A stretch of DNA of 23,447 nucleotides, taken from contig CAYQJU010000042.1 in NCBI GenBank assembly GCA_964417875.1, positions 1 through 23,447 of the forward strand. The letters run 5' to 3'. Position numbers and translations under genes: made by a program. The stretch is from ZC4RG30 sp964417875 (lineage in GTDB: Bacteria; Pseudomonadota; Gammaproteobacteria; Steroidobacterales; Steroidobacteraceae). The notes under the pieces are model-generated. The model made no database searches and was not told where the DNA came from. It worked only from the letters and a program-made list of their open reading frames with translations. This document shows positions 1 to 7,662 of the stretch, one piece after another. Position 1 is the first letter of the stretch. The number at the start of each line of letters is the position of its first letter.

Positions 1-52
1 CCACCGACCACCTCCATGTCAAGGAGGTGCTCTACCACTGAGCTACGCGACT
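1..52 (-). tRNA. tRNA-Val(GAC), 3' part cut by window edge
   Basis: On the minus strand a tRNA begins at 52 with a 7-nt acceptor strand (AGTCGCG), TA at positions 8-9, and the D-arm GCTC...GAGC. The anticodon arm is CCTCC / TTGACAT / GGAGG, giving anticodon GAC at 20-18, which reads valine GUC codons. The T-arm and 3' acceptor strand lie beyond the left edge, so acceptor pairing cannot be checked. A candidate promoter lies at 103-131. Confidence 0.92.
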
Positions 53-102
53 ACGGTGCCGGAGGCGATTCCGCCGGCGGGGGCGGAAAGATACCGGGGC
101 CA

Positions 103-131
103 ATCATAGCCTGCAAGCGTGCCCGGGCGAA
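103..131 (-). promoter_or_regulatory. candidate promoter of tRNA-Val
   Basis: Reading the minus strand, TATGAT (108-103) fits a sigma-70 -10 element and TTCGCC (131-126) is a weak -35, separated by 17 nt. The start of transcription would fall near 96, about 45 nt before the tRNA. The intervening DNA (53-102) contains an inverted repeat, 69-75 with 82-88, without a T-run. The match is by eye only. Confidence 0.35.
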
Positions 132-195
132 CCTGTGCGCGGGCCGGACGCGGGCCCTTGGAGGCGGCGATGCCGGCGATCCGGCCGCGATCCGC

Positions 196-2235
196 TCAGG
201 CCAGTTCCAGCAGCCGCGCCTTCAGGCCCTCGATGGCATCGCGGCAGGCGGCTGCCTCCTCGAACTCCAGCTCGCGCGCATGCTTGAGCATGGCCGCCTC
301 GAGGCGCTTGATCTCGCGAGCGATCTGCTCGGGGGTTGCCGCCGGCCCGAGGCCCGCGCCGATGCTGCCCCTGGCGGCCTTGCCGCCGCGCCCTGCCCCA
401 CGCGTTGCCGCCGCGCCGCGCTCCGGCGCCTCGCGTGCGCCTTCCATGATGTCGGTGATGGCCTTGGCAATGCCGCGCGGGGTGATGCCGTGCTGCTGGT
501 TGTAGGCGATCTGCTTCTCGCGTCGGCGCGTGGTCTCTGCCAGCGCACGCTGCATCGAGCCGGTCATGCGGTCCGCATAGAGGATGGCGCGGCCATTGAG
601 GTTGCGCGCCGCGCGGCCGATGGTCTGGATCAGCGAACCTTCCGAGCGCAGGAAGCCCTCCTTGTCTGCATCGAGGATGGCCACCAGTGACACCTCGGGC
701 ATGTCGAGGCCCTCGCGCAGCAGGTTGATGCCGACGATGGCCTCGAACTTGCCCAGCCGCAGGTCGCGGATGATCTCCATGCGCTCCACGGTCTCGATGT
801 CCGCATGCAGGTAGCGCACGCGCACGCCATGTTCCTCGAGGTATTCGCTGAGGTCCTCGGCCATGCGCTTGGTCAGCGTGGTGACCAGTGCGCGCTCGCC
901 GCGCGCCTTGCACAGGTTGATCTCGGAGAGCACGTCGTCGACCTGCGTGCGCACCGGACGGATCTCCACCGGAGGGTCGATGAGGCCGGTGGGTCGCACC
1001 AGCTGTTCGACCACCTGCCCGGCCTTGCGTGCCTCGTAAGGCCCGGGCGTGGCCGACACGAACACCATCTGCGGTGCGGCCGATTCCCATTCCTCGAACT
1101 TCAGCGGGCGGTTGTCGAGCGCGGATGGCAGGCGGAAGCCGAACTCCACCAGCGTCTCCTTGCGCGAGCGGTCGCCCTTGTACATGGCGCCCAGCTGCGG
1201 AATGGTCTGGTGGCTTTCATCCACCACCAGCAATGCGTCCGGCGGCAGATAGTCGTAAAGGCAGGGCGGCGGCTCGCCGGGCTGGCGGCCCGACAGGTAG
1301 CGCGAGTAGTTCTCGATGCCCTGGCAATAGCCGATCTCCTGGATCATCTCCAGGTCGAAGGTGGTTCGCTGCTGCAGGCGCTGCGCCTCCACCAGCTTGC
1401 TGGCTTCATAGAGATCGTGCAGCCGCAGGCGCAGGTCGTCGCGGATCTGGTCGATGGCATTGACCAGGCGGTCGCGCGGCGTCACGAAGTGCGTGCCCGG
1501 ATAGACGGTGTAGCGCGGGATGCGGCCGCGCACCTCGCCAGTCAGCGGATCGAAGCGCGACAGCTGCTCGATGACATCGTCGAACAGCTCGACGCGGATC
1601 GCGTCGCGGTCGGACTCGGCCGGGAAGATGTCGATGACATCGCCGCGCACGCGATAGCAGCCCTGCGTGAAGTCGACATCATTGCGCGTGTACTGCATCT
1701 CGGCCAGGCGCCGCAGCAGCGCACGCTGGTCCAGTTTGTCGCCGCGCTTCAGGTGCAGCACCATCTGCAGGTAGGCCGCCGGGTCACCCAGGCCGTAGAT
1801 CGACGACACCGTTGCGACGATGATCGTGTCGCGCCGTTCGAGCAGCGCCTTGGTGGCCGACAGGCGCATCTGCTCGATGTGCTCGTTCACCGAGGAATCC
1901 TTCTCGATGTAGGTGTCGGACGAAGGCACATAGGCCTCCGGCTGGTAGTAGTCGTAGTACGAGACGAAGTATTCCACCGCGTTGTCCGGAAAGAACTCGC
2001 GGAACTCGCCATACAGCTGCGCGGCCAGCGTCTTGTTGTGCGCGATCACCAGCGTCGGGCGCTGGATGTTCTGGATGACGTTCGCGATCGTGAAGGTCTT
2101 GCCGGAACCGGTGACGCCCAGCAGCGTCTGCGCGGCCAGTCCGGATTCGATGCCCTCGGTGAGGCGCGCGATGGCCTCCGGCTGGTCGCCGGCCGGCTGG
2201 TACTGCGCTGCGAGCTTAAATCGGGCGTCGTTCAT
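196..2235 (-). CDS. uvrB: UvrABC excinuclease subunit B
   Basis: UvrB is the damage-verifying, helicase-like subunit of nucleotide excision repair. It is loaded by UvrA at lesions and recruits UvrC for dual incision. The 679-residue product has the usual family length. Walker A is GVTGSGKT at 40-47, and the aromatic beta-hairpin that inserts between DNA strands is visible as YYDYYQPEAYVP near residues 93-104. A DESH Walker B box and helicase motifs V-VI (GINLLREGLDMPE, QTIGRAARN) follow. The C-terminal UVR motif (about 640-676), which binds UvrC, is intact. ATG start. The gene diverges from the aminotransferase with only 27 bp between the two starts. I see no CTGT-N8-ACAG LexA box there, so SOS control by a canonical operator is not evident. 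Confidence 0.98.
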   Translation of the reverse strand: MNDARFKLAAQYQPAGDQPEAIARLTEGIESGLAAQTLLGVTGSGKTFTIANVIQNIQRPTLVIAHNKTLAAQLYGEFREFFPDNAVEYFVSYYDYYQPEAYVPSSDTYIEKDSSVNEHIEQMRLSATKALLERRDTIIVATVSSIYGLGDPAAYLQMVLHLKRGDKLDQRALLRRLAEMQYTRNDVDFTQGCYRVRGDVIDIFPAESDRDAIRVELFDDVIEQLSRFDPLTGEVRGRIPRYTVYPGTHFVTPRDRLVNAIDQIRDDLRLRLHDLYEASKLVEAQRLQQRTTFDLEMIQEIGYCQGIENYSRYLSGRQPGEPPPCLYDYLPPDALLVVDESHQTIPQLGAMYKGDRSRKETLVEFGFRLPSALDNRPLKFEEWESAAPQMVFVSATPGPYEARKAGQVVEQLVRPTGLIDPPVEIRPVRTQVDDVLSEINLCKARGERALVTTLTKRMAEDLSEYLEEHGVRVRYLHADIETVERMEIIRDLRLGKFEAIVGINLLREGLDMPEVSLVAILDADKEGFLRSEGSLIQTIGRAARNLNGRAILYADRMTGSMQRALAETTRRREKQIAYNQQHGITPRGIAKAITDIMEGAREAPERGAAATRGAGRGGKAARGSIGAGLGPAATPEQIAREIKRLEAAMLKHARELEFEEAAACRDAIEGLKARLLELA

Positions 2236-2262
2236 GCGGGGGACTCCGTACTATACCGCTCC

Positions 2263-3462
2263 ATGAAAATCGCTGTTTCCCGCCGCGTCCAGCGCGTCAA
2301 GCCCTCCCCGACCCTGGCCATGACGGCCCGCGCCGCGCAGCTTCGCCGCGAGGGCAAGGATGTCATCAGCCTGTCGGTGGGCGAGCCCGATTTCGACACG
2401 CCGCCGCATATCCGCGCCGCTGGCATTGCCGCCATCGAGGCGGGCCACACCCGCTACACGAACTCCGACGGCGCGCCCGAGCTCAAGGACGCCATCATCG
2501 CGAAGTTCCAGCGTGACAACGGTCTTGCCTACCAGCGCAACCAGGTGCTGGTTTCCACCGGCGCGAAGCAGACGCTGTTCAACCTGTGCATGGCGCTGAT
2601 CGATCCGGGTGACGAGGTGGTGATTCCGGCACCCTACTGGGTGAGCTATCCGGACATGGTACTGCTCGCCGATGGCGTGCCGGTCACCCCGTATGCGGGC
2701 GCGGAGCAGGGATTCAAGATCACGCCGCAGCAGCTGGAAGCGGCCATCACGCCGAAGACGCGGCTGGTGCTGCTGAACTCGCCTGGCAATCCCACCGGTG
2801 CCGCCTATTCGCGCGCCGAGCTTGCGGCGCTGGGCGCGGTGCTGCTGCGCCACCCGAAGGTGCTGATCGGCACGGATGACATCTACGAGAAGATCTACTG
2901 GGCGAATGAGCCATTCGGCAGCCTTGCGCAGGTGGTACCGGAGCTTTATGCGCGCACCATCACCATCAACGGCTGTTCGAAAGGCTATGCGATGACGGGC
3001 TGGCGCGTCGGTTACTGCGGCGGGCCCGCCGAGGTGATCGCCGCGATGGCCACCATCCAGGGCCAGTCGACGACCAATGCATCGAGCATCAGCCAGCACG
3101 CGGCGATCGCGGCGCTGAACGGGCCGGAAGAGCAAATGTCCCGCATGAACGCCTCGTTCAAGTCGCGGCATGACTATTTCGTCGGCGGCCTGAACGCCCT
3201 GCCCGGCTTTCGTTGCCGGCCGGGCGAAGGCACGTTCTATGCTTTTGCCGATGTGCGTGGCGCGATGCAGTCGCTGGGCTTTCCCGACGATGTGGCGCTG
3301 TGCGATTTCCTGCTGGAAGAGGCATTGGTGGCCGGCGTTCCGGGTTCCGGTTTCGGCGCGCCCGGACACCTGCGGCTGTCATTCGCGGTCAGCGAGCGGC
3401 ACCTGGAGCAGGCGCTGGAGCGCATCGGCGAGGCGCTCCGGCGAGGTCCGCGTCGGGCCTGA
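2263..3462 (+). CDS. class I PLP-dependent aminotransferase (aspartate/aromatic type)
   Basis: 399 residues, fold type I aminotransferase of the prokaryotic aspartate transaminase (AAT I-gamma) type. It moves an amino group between an amino acid, probably aspartate or aromatic, and 2-oxoglutarate in the cytoplasm. Visible motifs: PSPTLAMTARA near 14-24, GEPDFDTP at 40-47, NPTG at 176-179, the cofactor-contacting Asp in TDDIY (205), Schiff-base Lys240 in SKGYAMTGWRVGY, and substrate-carboxylate Arg371 (LRLSFA). The ATG at 2263 gives the standard family N-terminus; the next ATG (2322) would cut off the N-terminal arm. No clear ribosome-binding site precedes the ATG, and a possible -10 (TACTAT, 2248-2253) is so close that the mRNA may be nearly leaderless. 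An aminotransferase opposite uvrB is also seen in Pseudomonas. Exact substrate is not decidable here. Confidence 0.93.
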   Translation: MKIAVSRRVQRVKPSPTLAMTARAAQLRREGKDVISLSVGEPDFDTPPHIRAAGIAAIEAGHTRYTNSDGAPELKDAIIAKFQRDNGLAYQRNQVLVSTGAKQTLFNLCMALIDPGDEVVIPAPYWVSYPDMVLLADGVPVTPYAGAEQGFKITPQQLEAAITPKTRLVLLNSPGNPTGAAYSRAELAALGAVLLRHPKVLIGTDDIYEKIYWANEPFGSLAQVVPELYARTITINGCSKGYAMTGWRVGYCGGPAEVIAAMATIQGQSTTNASSISQHAAIAALNGPEEQMSRMNASFKSRHDYFVGGLNALPGFRCRPGEGTFYAFADVRGAMQSLGFPDDVALCDFLLEEALVAGVPGSGFGAPGHLRLSFAVSERHLEQALERIGEALRRGPRRA

Positions 3463-3474
3463 GTGCTGCACTGC

Positions 3475-3503
3475 TTGACGGCAGCAGCCCGTTCTTGAAG
3501 AAT
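3475..3503 (+). promoter_or_regulatory. candidate promoter of tRNA-Asn
   Basis: TTGACG (3475-3480) is a 5/6 match to the -35 consensus. After 17 nt comes AAGAAT (3498-3503), a 4/6 match to the -10. A GC-rich discriminator (CGCGCCC) follows, as is typical for stringently controlled stable-RNA promoters. Predicted initiation near 3510 would leave a leader of about 33 nt before the tRNA. Confidence 0.5.
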
Positions 3504-3542
3504 CGCGCCCTCTTTTGAGAGCGGGCGTCCTGCCCGATGTGT

Positions 3543-3617
3543 TCCCCGGTAGCTCAGCGGTAGAGCGTCGGACTGTTAATCCGTTGGTCGTTGGTTCGAT
3601 TCCAACCCGGGGAGCCA
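3543..3617 (+). tRNA. tRNA-Asn(GTT), CCA encoded
   Basis: 75-nt cloverleaf. Acceptor TCCCCGG (3543-3549) pairs perfectly with CCGGGGA (3607-3613), followed by discriminator G and a genomically encoded CCA (3615-3617). The D-arm is GCTC...GAGC, the anticodon loop CTGTTAA has GTT at 3575-3577, and the T-loop is GGTTCGATTCC. It reads AAC/AAU asparagine codons. The anticodon arm closely resembles that of E. coli tRNA-Asn. Confidence 0.97.
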
Positions 3618-3639
3618 ATCAAATCAGCTAGTTACGGCA

Positions 3640-3658
3640 GATATCTCGACGAGATATC
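3640..3658. repeat. 19-bp near-perfect palindrome between tRNA-Asn and MFS gene
   Basis: GATATCTCG (3640-3648) and CGAGATATC (3650-3658) are perfect inverted copies around a single A. It begins 22 nt after the tRNA CCA end and overlaps the MFS stop codon (3657-3659). Neither strand has a following T-run, so it is a poor intrinsic terminator; a protein-binding dyad is the simpler reading. Confidence 0.6.
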
Positions 3659-4868
3659 AACTCGCCGGTGACTTTGCGCCCACCGCCATCCGTTCACCCG
3701 TCAAGCGACTGGCCGCCAGCATCATCAGCGCCAGCAGCGGCAGCGTGGCGAGGTTCAGCACCTCCCATCCCATGCGATGCACCGCCACGCCGGCCAGCAG
3801 CGACACGCAGGCCTGCGTGCCGAACACAATGAACTCGTTCATGGCCTGGGCACGATGCCGGTCGACGCCGCCGAACTCGCGCGCCAGCAAGGTGGTGCCG
3901 GCCACGAACAGCAGGTTCCAGCCCACGCCGAGCAGCACCAGGCCCCACCAGAAATGCATCAGCCCGTGGCCGGTTACGCTGACCGCGGCACAGCCGGCCA
4001 GCAAGGCCGAGCCCCACATCATCACCGCGCGTTCGCCGAAGCGGGCGATCAGCCGGCCACTGAACAGAGACGGCAGGAACATGGCCATCACATGGCTCTG
4101 GATCACCCAGCTGGCCGCGGCCACGCTGTAGTGGTGATGCACATGCATGCTGATGGGCGCCGCGGTCATCACGAAACTCATCACGCCGAACGCGGCAACG
4201 CCGGCCAGCACGGCAATGCGGAAGCGCGGCTCGGCCAGGAGCTCGCGCGCCGATCTGGCGCGTGCCTGCGCGGCCTGCACTGCCATCGCCGGCAGGTGCA
4301 GCTGCGACAGCACGCCGATAGCCAGCAGATAGAGCAGCGCCACGGCGATGAAGGATCCGGCGTAGTCCGCGCCGGCAATCCACGCGCGGCCGGCCAGCCC
4401 CACCGGCGGTCCGATCAGCGCGGCGCCCAGGTTGCCGAGCAGGATGAACGACACCGCGCGGCTGACTTTATCGGGTGCGACCGACTCGGCCGCCGCGAAG
4501 CGGTACTGCTGGTTGAACGCGGTGCTGGCGCCGAACAGCATCGATGCGGCGCAGAACAGGCCGAAGCTGTCGCGCGCCAGCGCCAGCGAGGCAAGCAGTG
4601 CACCACTGGCGCCCACGCCGGCGCCGAACATGAAGCCGGCCCGGCGGCCGATGCGCCGCATCAGCAGCGCCGCCGGCGCCGTGGTCAGCGCCACGGCGAT
4701 GACGGCCATCGAGATGGGCAATGTGACCCATGCGGGGCGCGGCGCAAGCTGCTCGGCGACGATGCCGCCCAGCAGCACCAGCACGATCAGGCCCGTGCCG
4801 GTGAGGGCCTGCGCACAGGTCAGCACCAGCACGCCGCTGAGGCGCCCTGCGCCCGGGACCGTGCTCAT
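3657..4868 (-). CDS. major facilitator superfamily (MFS) transporter
   Basis: 403 residues, largely hydrophobic, consistent with about 12 membrane segments of the inner-membrane MFS fold. The loop after TM2 carries a basic MFS motif-A-like stretch (RRIGRRAGF, about 71-79), and a related GRLIARFGERAV stretch occurs after TM8, as expected from the internal duplication of the family. A hydrophilic central loop with QARARSARELLAEPRF separates the halves. ATG start is preceded by a strong AGGGAGG ribosome-binding site. The gene converges on tRNA-Asn. The substrate cannot be inferred: neighbours are unrelated and the protein shows no diagnostic subfamily motif that I recognise. Drug/metabolite efflux is possible. 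Confidence 0.85.
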   Translation of the reverse strand: MSTVPGAGRLSGVLVLTCAQALTGTGLIVLVLLGGIVAEQLAPRPAWVTLPISMAVIAVALTTAPAALLMRRIGRRAGFMFGAGVGASGALLASLALARDSFGLFCAASMLFGASTAFNQQYRFAAAESVAPDKVSRAVSFILLGNLGAALIGPPVGLAGRAWIAGADYAGSFIAVALLYLLAIGVLSQLHLPAMAVQAAQARARSARELLAEPRFRIAVLAGVAAFGVMSFVMTAAPISMHVHHHYSVAAASWVIQSHVMAMFLPSLFSGRLIARFGERAVMMWGSALLAGCAAVSVTGHGLMHFWWGLVLLGVGWNLLFVAGTTLLAREFGGVDRHRAQAMNEFIVFGTQACVSLLAGVAVHRMGWEVLNLATLPLLALMMLAASRLTGERMAVGAKSPAS

Positions 4869-4900
4869 CTGTCCCTCCCTGGATGGTCGAACGCTGTGCG

Positions 4901-5671
4901 CTAGTTCGCCGGCTTCTGGAACAGCAGCACGAACTGGTCGGTCTTGCCGCGATCGATCTCGCGGGTCGGCTTGGTGCGGTCATCGGACGGATGCCGCAGC
5001 AGGTCGCTTTCCTGCACCAGCCTGAAGCCGACGCTGGTCACATCCTGCTTCACCAGTTCCGGATCGACCCGGTGCAGCGTCGCAGAGTCGGTGGCACCGC
5101 TCCTGGCGGCATGATCGATGACCATGTAGAGGCCGCCGGGCTTCAGCGCATCGAAGACCATCTTGTTGGTGGGCGCCAGGTCGGCGCCGGGACGGTTGCG
5201 CATGTCGTGGTAGTTCAGCGAGGTCCAGACCAGGTCCACCTTCTCGGGCAGCGCCACTGGTGCGGCCGGATTGAATTCGGCCACCTTGATGTTGGAGTAG
5301 CCAGGCTGCGCGGCCAGCTGGCGCATCGGCGCTGCCATGTCGCGTCCGCCGGCCGGTGCGTTGGCAGCCGGGAACGGCACCCAGGCATAGACCACGCCCT
5401 GCGGGCCAACCAGCTTGCTGAAGATGCGCGTGAAATAGCCACCGCCGGGCAGGATCTCGGCGACCTTCGCGCCCTCGTGGATGCCGGTCAGGGAAATCAG
5501 TTCTGCCGGCTTGCGGTCGGCATCGCGGGCGCGGTCGGCTTCAGGGCGGGCGGAGTCCGCCACCGCGGCGGCGAGTTGCTGGGATGCCGATCCGGCAGCC
5601 AGCGCGGCCGGCGCTGCGACGACGAGGCTGAGACCCAGCGCGACGAGGATGGGGCGAAGTCGATGGTTCAT
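4901..5671 (-). CDS. exported class I methyltransferase-like protein
   Basis: 256 residues. The N-terminus (MNHRLRPILVALGLSLVV) is a Sec signal peptide with a likely cleavage after AALA (about 25). The rest resembles a Rossmann-fold SAM-dependent methyltransferase: conserved ADRARDADRKPAELI (45-59), a motif-I-like AEILPGGGYFTRIF (71-84), DLVWTSLNYHDM (146-157) in the position of motif IV, then PGGLYMVIDHAAR (178-190). Proteins of this architecture are repeatedly annotated as methyltransferases in proteobacteria, but how a periplasmic one would obtain SAM is unclear, so the activity is unproven. The ATG has a GGAG ribosome-binding site six nt upstream, and a possible -10 (TATACT, 5718-5713) lies in the 90-nt gap before it. 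Confidence 0.8.
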   Translation of the reverse strand: MNHRLRPILVALGLSLVVAAPAALAAGSASQQLAAAVADSARPEADRARDADRKPAELISLTGIHEGAKVAEILPGGGYFTRIFSKLVGPQGVVYAWVPFPAANAPAGGRDMAAPMRQLAAQPGYSNIKVAEFNPAAPVALPEKVDLVWTSLNYHDMRNRPGADLAPTNKMVFDALKPGGLYMVIDHAARSGATDSATLHRVDPELVKQDVTSVGFRLVQESDLLRHPSDDRTKPTREIDRGKTDQFVLLFQKPAN

Positions 5672-5761
5672 GGCTTGCTCCAGGTAGCGCAGTCATTGCG
5701 CGACGGGAACTGAGTATATGCCCGGGGCGAATGCGCCTGTGAGCCCGCCAGACCTTGCTTG

Positions 5762-6370
5762 CTATTCGATCAGCGTAGTCTGCGTGGCCATCGCATTGAA
5801 CGGGATGTCATGCGGCAGCGCCTCGAATGACGACAGGCGCGCCTCGTCCAGCGCGATGCCGATCACATGGAAGTCGCGCCCCTGGTTGCGCAGCAGCTCG
5901 AGCGTGCGATCGAAGTAGCCGCCGCCATATCCCAGCCGGTAGCCGCGTTCGTCGAACCCGACCACCGGCCCCAGCAGCACCTCGGGGATGAACTCCTCGG
6001 GTGCCGCGGGCACCGGGATGTTCCAGAAGCCTTTTTCCATCTGGCAACCCGGCGTCCAGCGGCGGAAGCGCAGTGGCGTGGCCTTCTCGACGACCACCGG
6101 CATCACGGTGATCACGCCCTCGCCGTTCAGCTTCTCCAGCCAGGGTCGCAGGTCCGGTTCGCCGCGCAACGGCCAGTAGCCGCTGACGATGCGTCCGGGC
6201 GCCAGCAGGTTCCTGCGGCGGCAATAAGCATCCACCCGCTCGGCAATCTGCCGCGAGGCCTGCTGCCGGTATTCCACCGGCAGCTTCAGTCGCGCCTCGA
6301 TCAGCCGCTCGCGTTCCGCGCGGCGCCAGGCCATCAGGCTGGCGCGCTGCTCCGCTGTCATCTGCGTCAT
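5762..6370 (-). CDS. 5-formyltetrahydrofolate cyclo-ligase
   Basis: 202 residues, normal length for the family. The enzyme converts 5-formyl-THF to 5,10-methenyl-THF with ATP, returning a dead-end folate to one-carbon metabolism. The diagnostic C-terminal block PVVGFD..GYRLGYGGGYFDRTL (about 135-157) contains the glycine-rich phosphate loop, and the N-terminal RR.ERL..ARL helix is present. E. coli calls this gene fau/ygfA, where 6S RNA lies just upstream; here the upstream neighbour is the SDR gene with a 14-nt gap, leaving no room for 6S RNA. ATG at 6370; an internal ATG three codons on is an alternative. Probably cotranscribed with the SDR gene. Confidence 0.95.
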   Translation of the reverse strand: MTQMTAEQRASLMAWRRAERERLIEARLKLPVEYRQQASRQIAERVDAYCRRRNLLAPGRIVSGYWPLRGEPDLRPWLEKLNGEGVITVMPVVVEKATPLRFRRWTPGCQMEKGFWNIPVPAAPEEFIPEVLLGPVVGFDERGYRLGYGGGYFDRTLELLRNQGRDFHVIGIALDEARLSSFEALPHDIPFNAMATQTTLIE

Positions 6371-6384
6371 CGCTTGCCCACAGG

Positions 6385-7488
6385 TCAGACCGAACGGTAG
6401 CTGCTGCGCTTGCGGCTGCGGTGCTCGATTTCCGGCTTGTAGGGCGCGGCCGTCAGCACGCGCGTCTCGGCGCGGGCGCGCGCCTCCGGGAAGGGCTCAT
6501 CCGGCACCGAGGCGAGGATGGCGTCGAAGCGTTCCTTCATGCCCGGCTTGAACTCCGGGTGCGTGAAGACGAACAGGTCGTTGTGGACCACGCCGTTGAG
6601 CACGCGCTCTCCCGCCTCCACCGGATCCATCATCGCCACGCGTGCCGGATCATCCGGATCATGATCGGTGCTGACGCCGCCGGGCGAATAAACCGAAGTG
6701 CCGATGTTGGTGCCCATCAGTTCCACGCGCAGCGCTTCCATGATGCCGAAGGCCGCGAACTTGGTGGCCGTATACACGCCGGCATTCACGCCCGGCAGGA
6801 TGCCGCCCATCGACGCGGTCGTCACGATGTGCGAGCCCTCACCATGCTGCAGCATGTGCGGAATGACGGCGGCGCAGCCGTTGTAGATGCCGGTGAAGTT
6901 CACCGCGACTGCGGCATCCCAGCTGCGTGCATCCACCTGGCTGGCCTGGCGCAGCGTCTTGATGCCGGCATTGTTCACCAGCAGATGCAGGTTGCCGAAC
7001 TTTGCATTGATCTCGGCCAGCGTCTTCGCCCAGCCGTCGCGGTCGGTCACGTCGTGGCGGATGGCAATCACGCGATCGCGCTGTTCCGGAGGATAGGTGG
7101 CCATGGCCGGTTCGACCTGGTCGTCCTGGATGTAGCCCATCACCACGTTCATGCCGGCGTTGGCTGCGGCGCGGCCGATGCCAAGACCGATGCCGGTGTT
7201 GCCACCGGTGATGTAGACGGTCTTGCCTTTGAGGTCTGTCAGCTGCGGCTGCTGGCGCTGGCCAGCGGGCGGTGGCGTGCCGAGCACCTGGTCACGCGGC
7301 AGTGGCCCCGCGGCGGCGGCCGGAGCTGGGGCCGGTGCAGCCTGCGACGCATCCGCTGCAGCCTCGCCATTGGCTGCATCCCGCGAGCAGGCGCCGAGTG
7401 CAGCCAGTGCCACGCCGCCCGCCGCCATCACCGAGCCGCCGAGGAAACGCCGCCGGCCGGTCGGTTCGAGTTCGTTGCTGCCAGACAT
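6385..7488 (-). CDS. short-chain dehydrogenase/reductase with Tat/lipoprotein leader
   Basis: 367 residues. The catalytic part is a classical SDR: cofactor loop TGGNTGIG (94-101), DVTD (146-149) contacting the adenine, NNAG (172-175), active-site Ser226, Tyr239 and Lys243 (YTATK), and SPGGVSTD after the sixth strand. Ahead of it is an unusual leader: twin arginines in GRRRFLGG (11-18), a hydrophobic stretch, and a lipobox LGAC (Cys34), followed by an Ala/Pro-rich linker (about 45-75). This predicts export by Tat, folded with its nucleotide, and lipid anchoring. An upstream in-frame start at 7554 is possible, but ATG 7488 has a strong GGGGGGAT ribosome-binding site and places the twin-arginine motif correctly. 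The 174 nt upstream hold no gene I can see. Substrate unknown. Confidence 0.88.
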   Translation of the reverse strand: MSGSNELEPTGRRRFLGGSVMAAGGVALAALGACSRDAANGEAAADASQAAPAPAPAAAAGPLPRDQVLGTPPPAGQRQQPQLTDLKGKTVYITGGNTGIGLGIGRAAANAGMNVVMGYIQDDQVEPAMATYPPEQRDRVIAIRHDVTDRDGWAKTLAEINAKFGNLHLLVNNAGIKTLRQASQVDARSWDAAVAVNFTGIYNGCAAVIPHMLQHGEGSHIVTTASMGGILPGVNAGVYTATKFAAFGIMEALRVELMGTNIGTSVYSPGGVSTDHDPDDPARVAMMDPVEAGERVLNGVVHNDLFVFTHPEFKPGMKERFDAILASVPDEPFPEARARAETRVLTAAPYKPEIEHRSRKRSSYRSV

Positions 7489-7662
7489 AAGATCCCCCCG
7501 TGTACCGGCCCGTTCCCGGTCTTGCAGTTGTATGGGACGGGCAGATTGCACCAATGCGGTCCGGGGAACAACAACGGGGGCCGTGCGCGCCAGCCCGGGT
7601 CAGGTCGTTCGATGCGCTGATGCGTTCAAGTCAGGCCTTCCGCGGCAGGCCCGCGAAGTTGG

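Noticed and set aside
69..88. Inverted repeat between uvrB and tRNA-Val as a terminator
   Set aside because: The stem is seven bp of GC-rich sequence with no T-run on either strand, and it lies in the likely tRNA leader.
805..2262. Long plus-strand frame continuous with the aminotransferase but running antisense through uvrB
   Set aside because: It is the mirror frame of a high-GC gene; the aminotransferase homology begins only at ATG 2263.
2236..2262. LexA (SOS) box for uvrB
   Set aside because: No CTGT-N8-ACAG-like sequence is visible in the intergenic gap.
6371..6384. 6S RNA gene expected beside the cyclo-ligase gene as in E. coli
   Set aside because: Only 14 nt separate the cyclo-ligase and SDR genes, and the downstream gap is 90 nt; no room for a 6S-like RNA.
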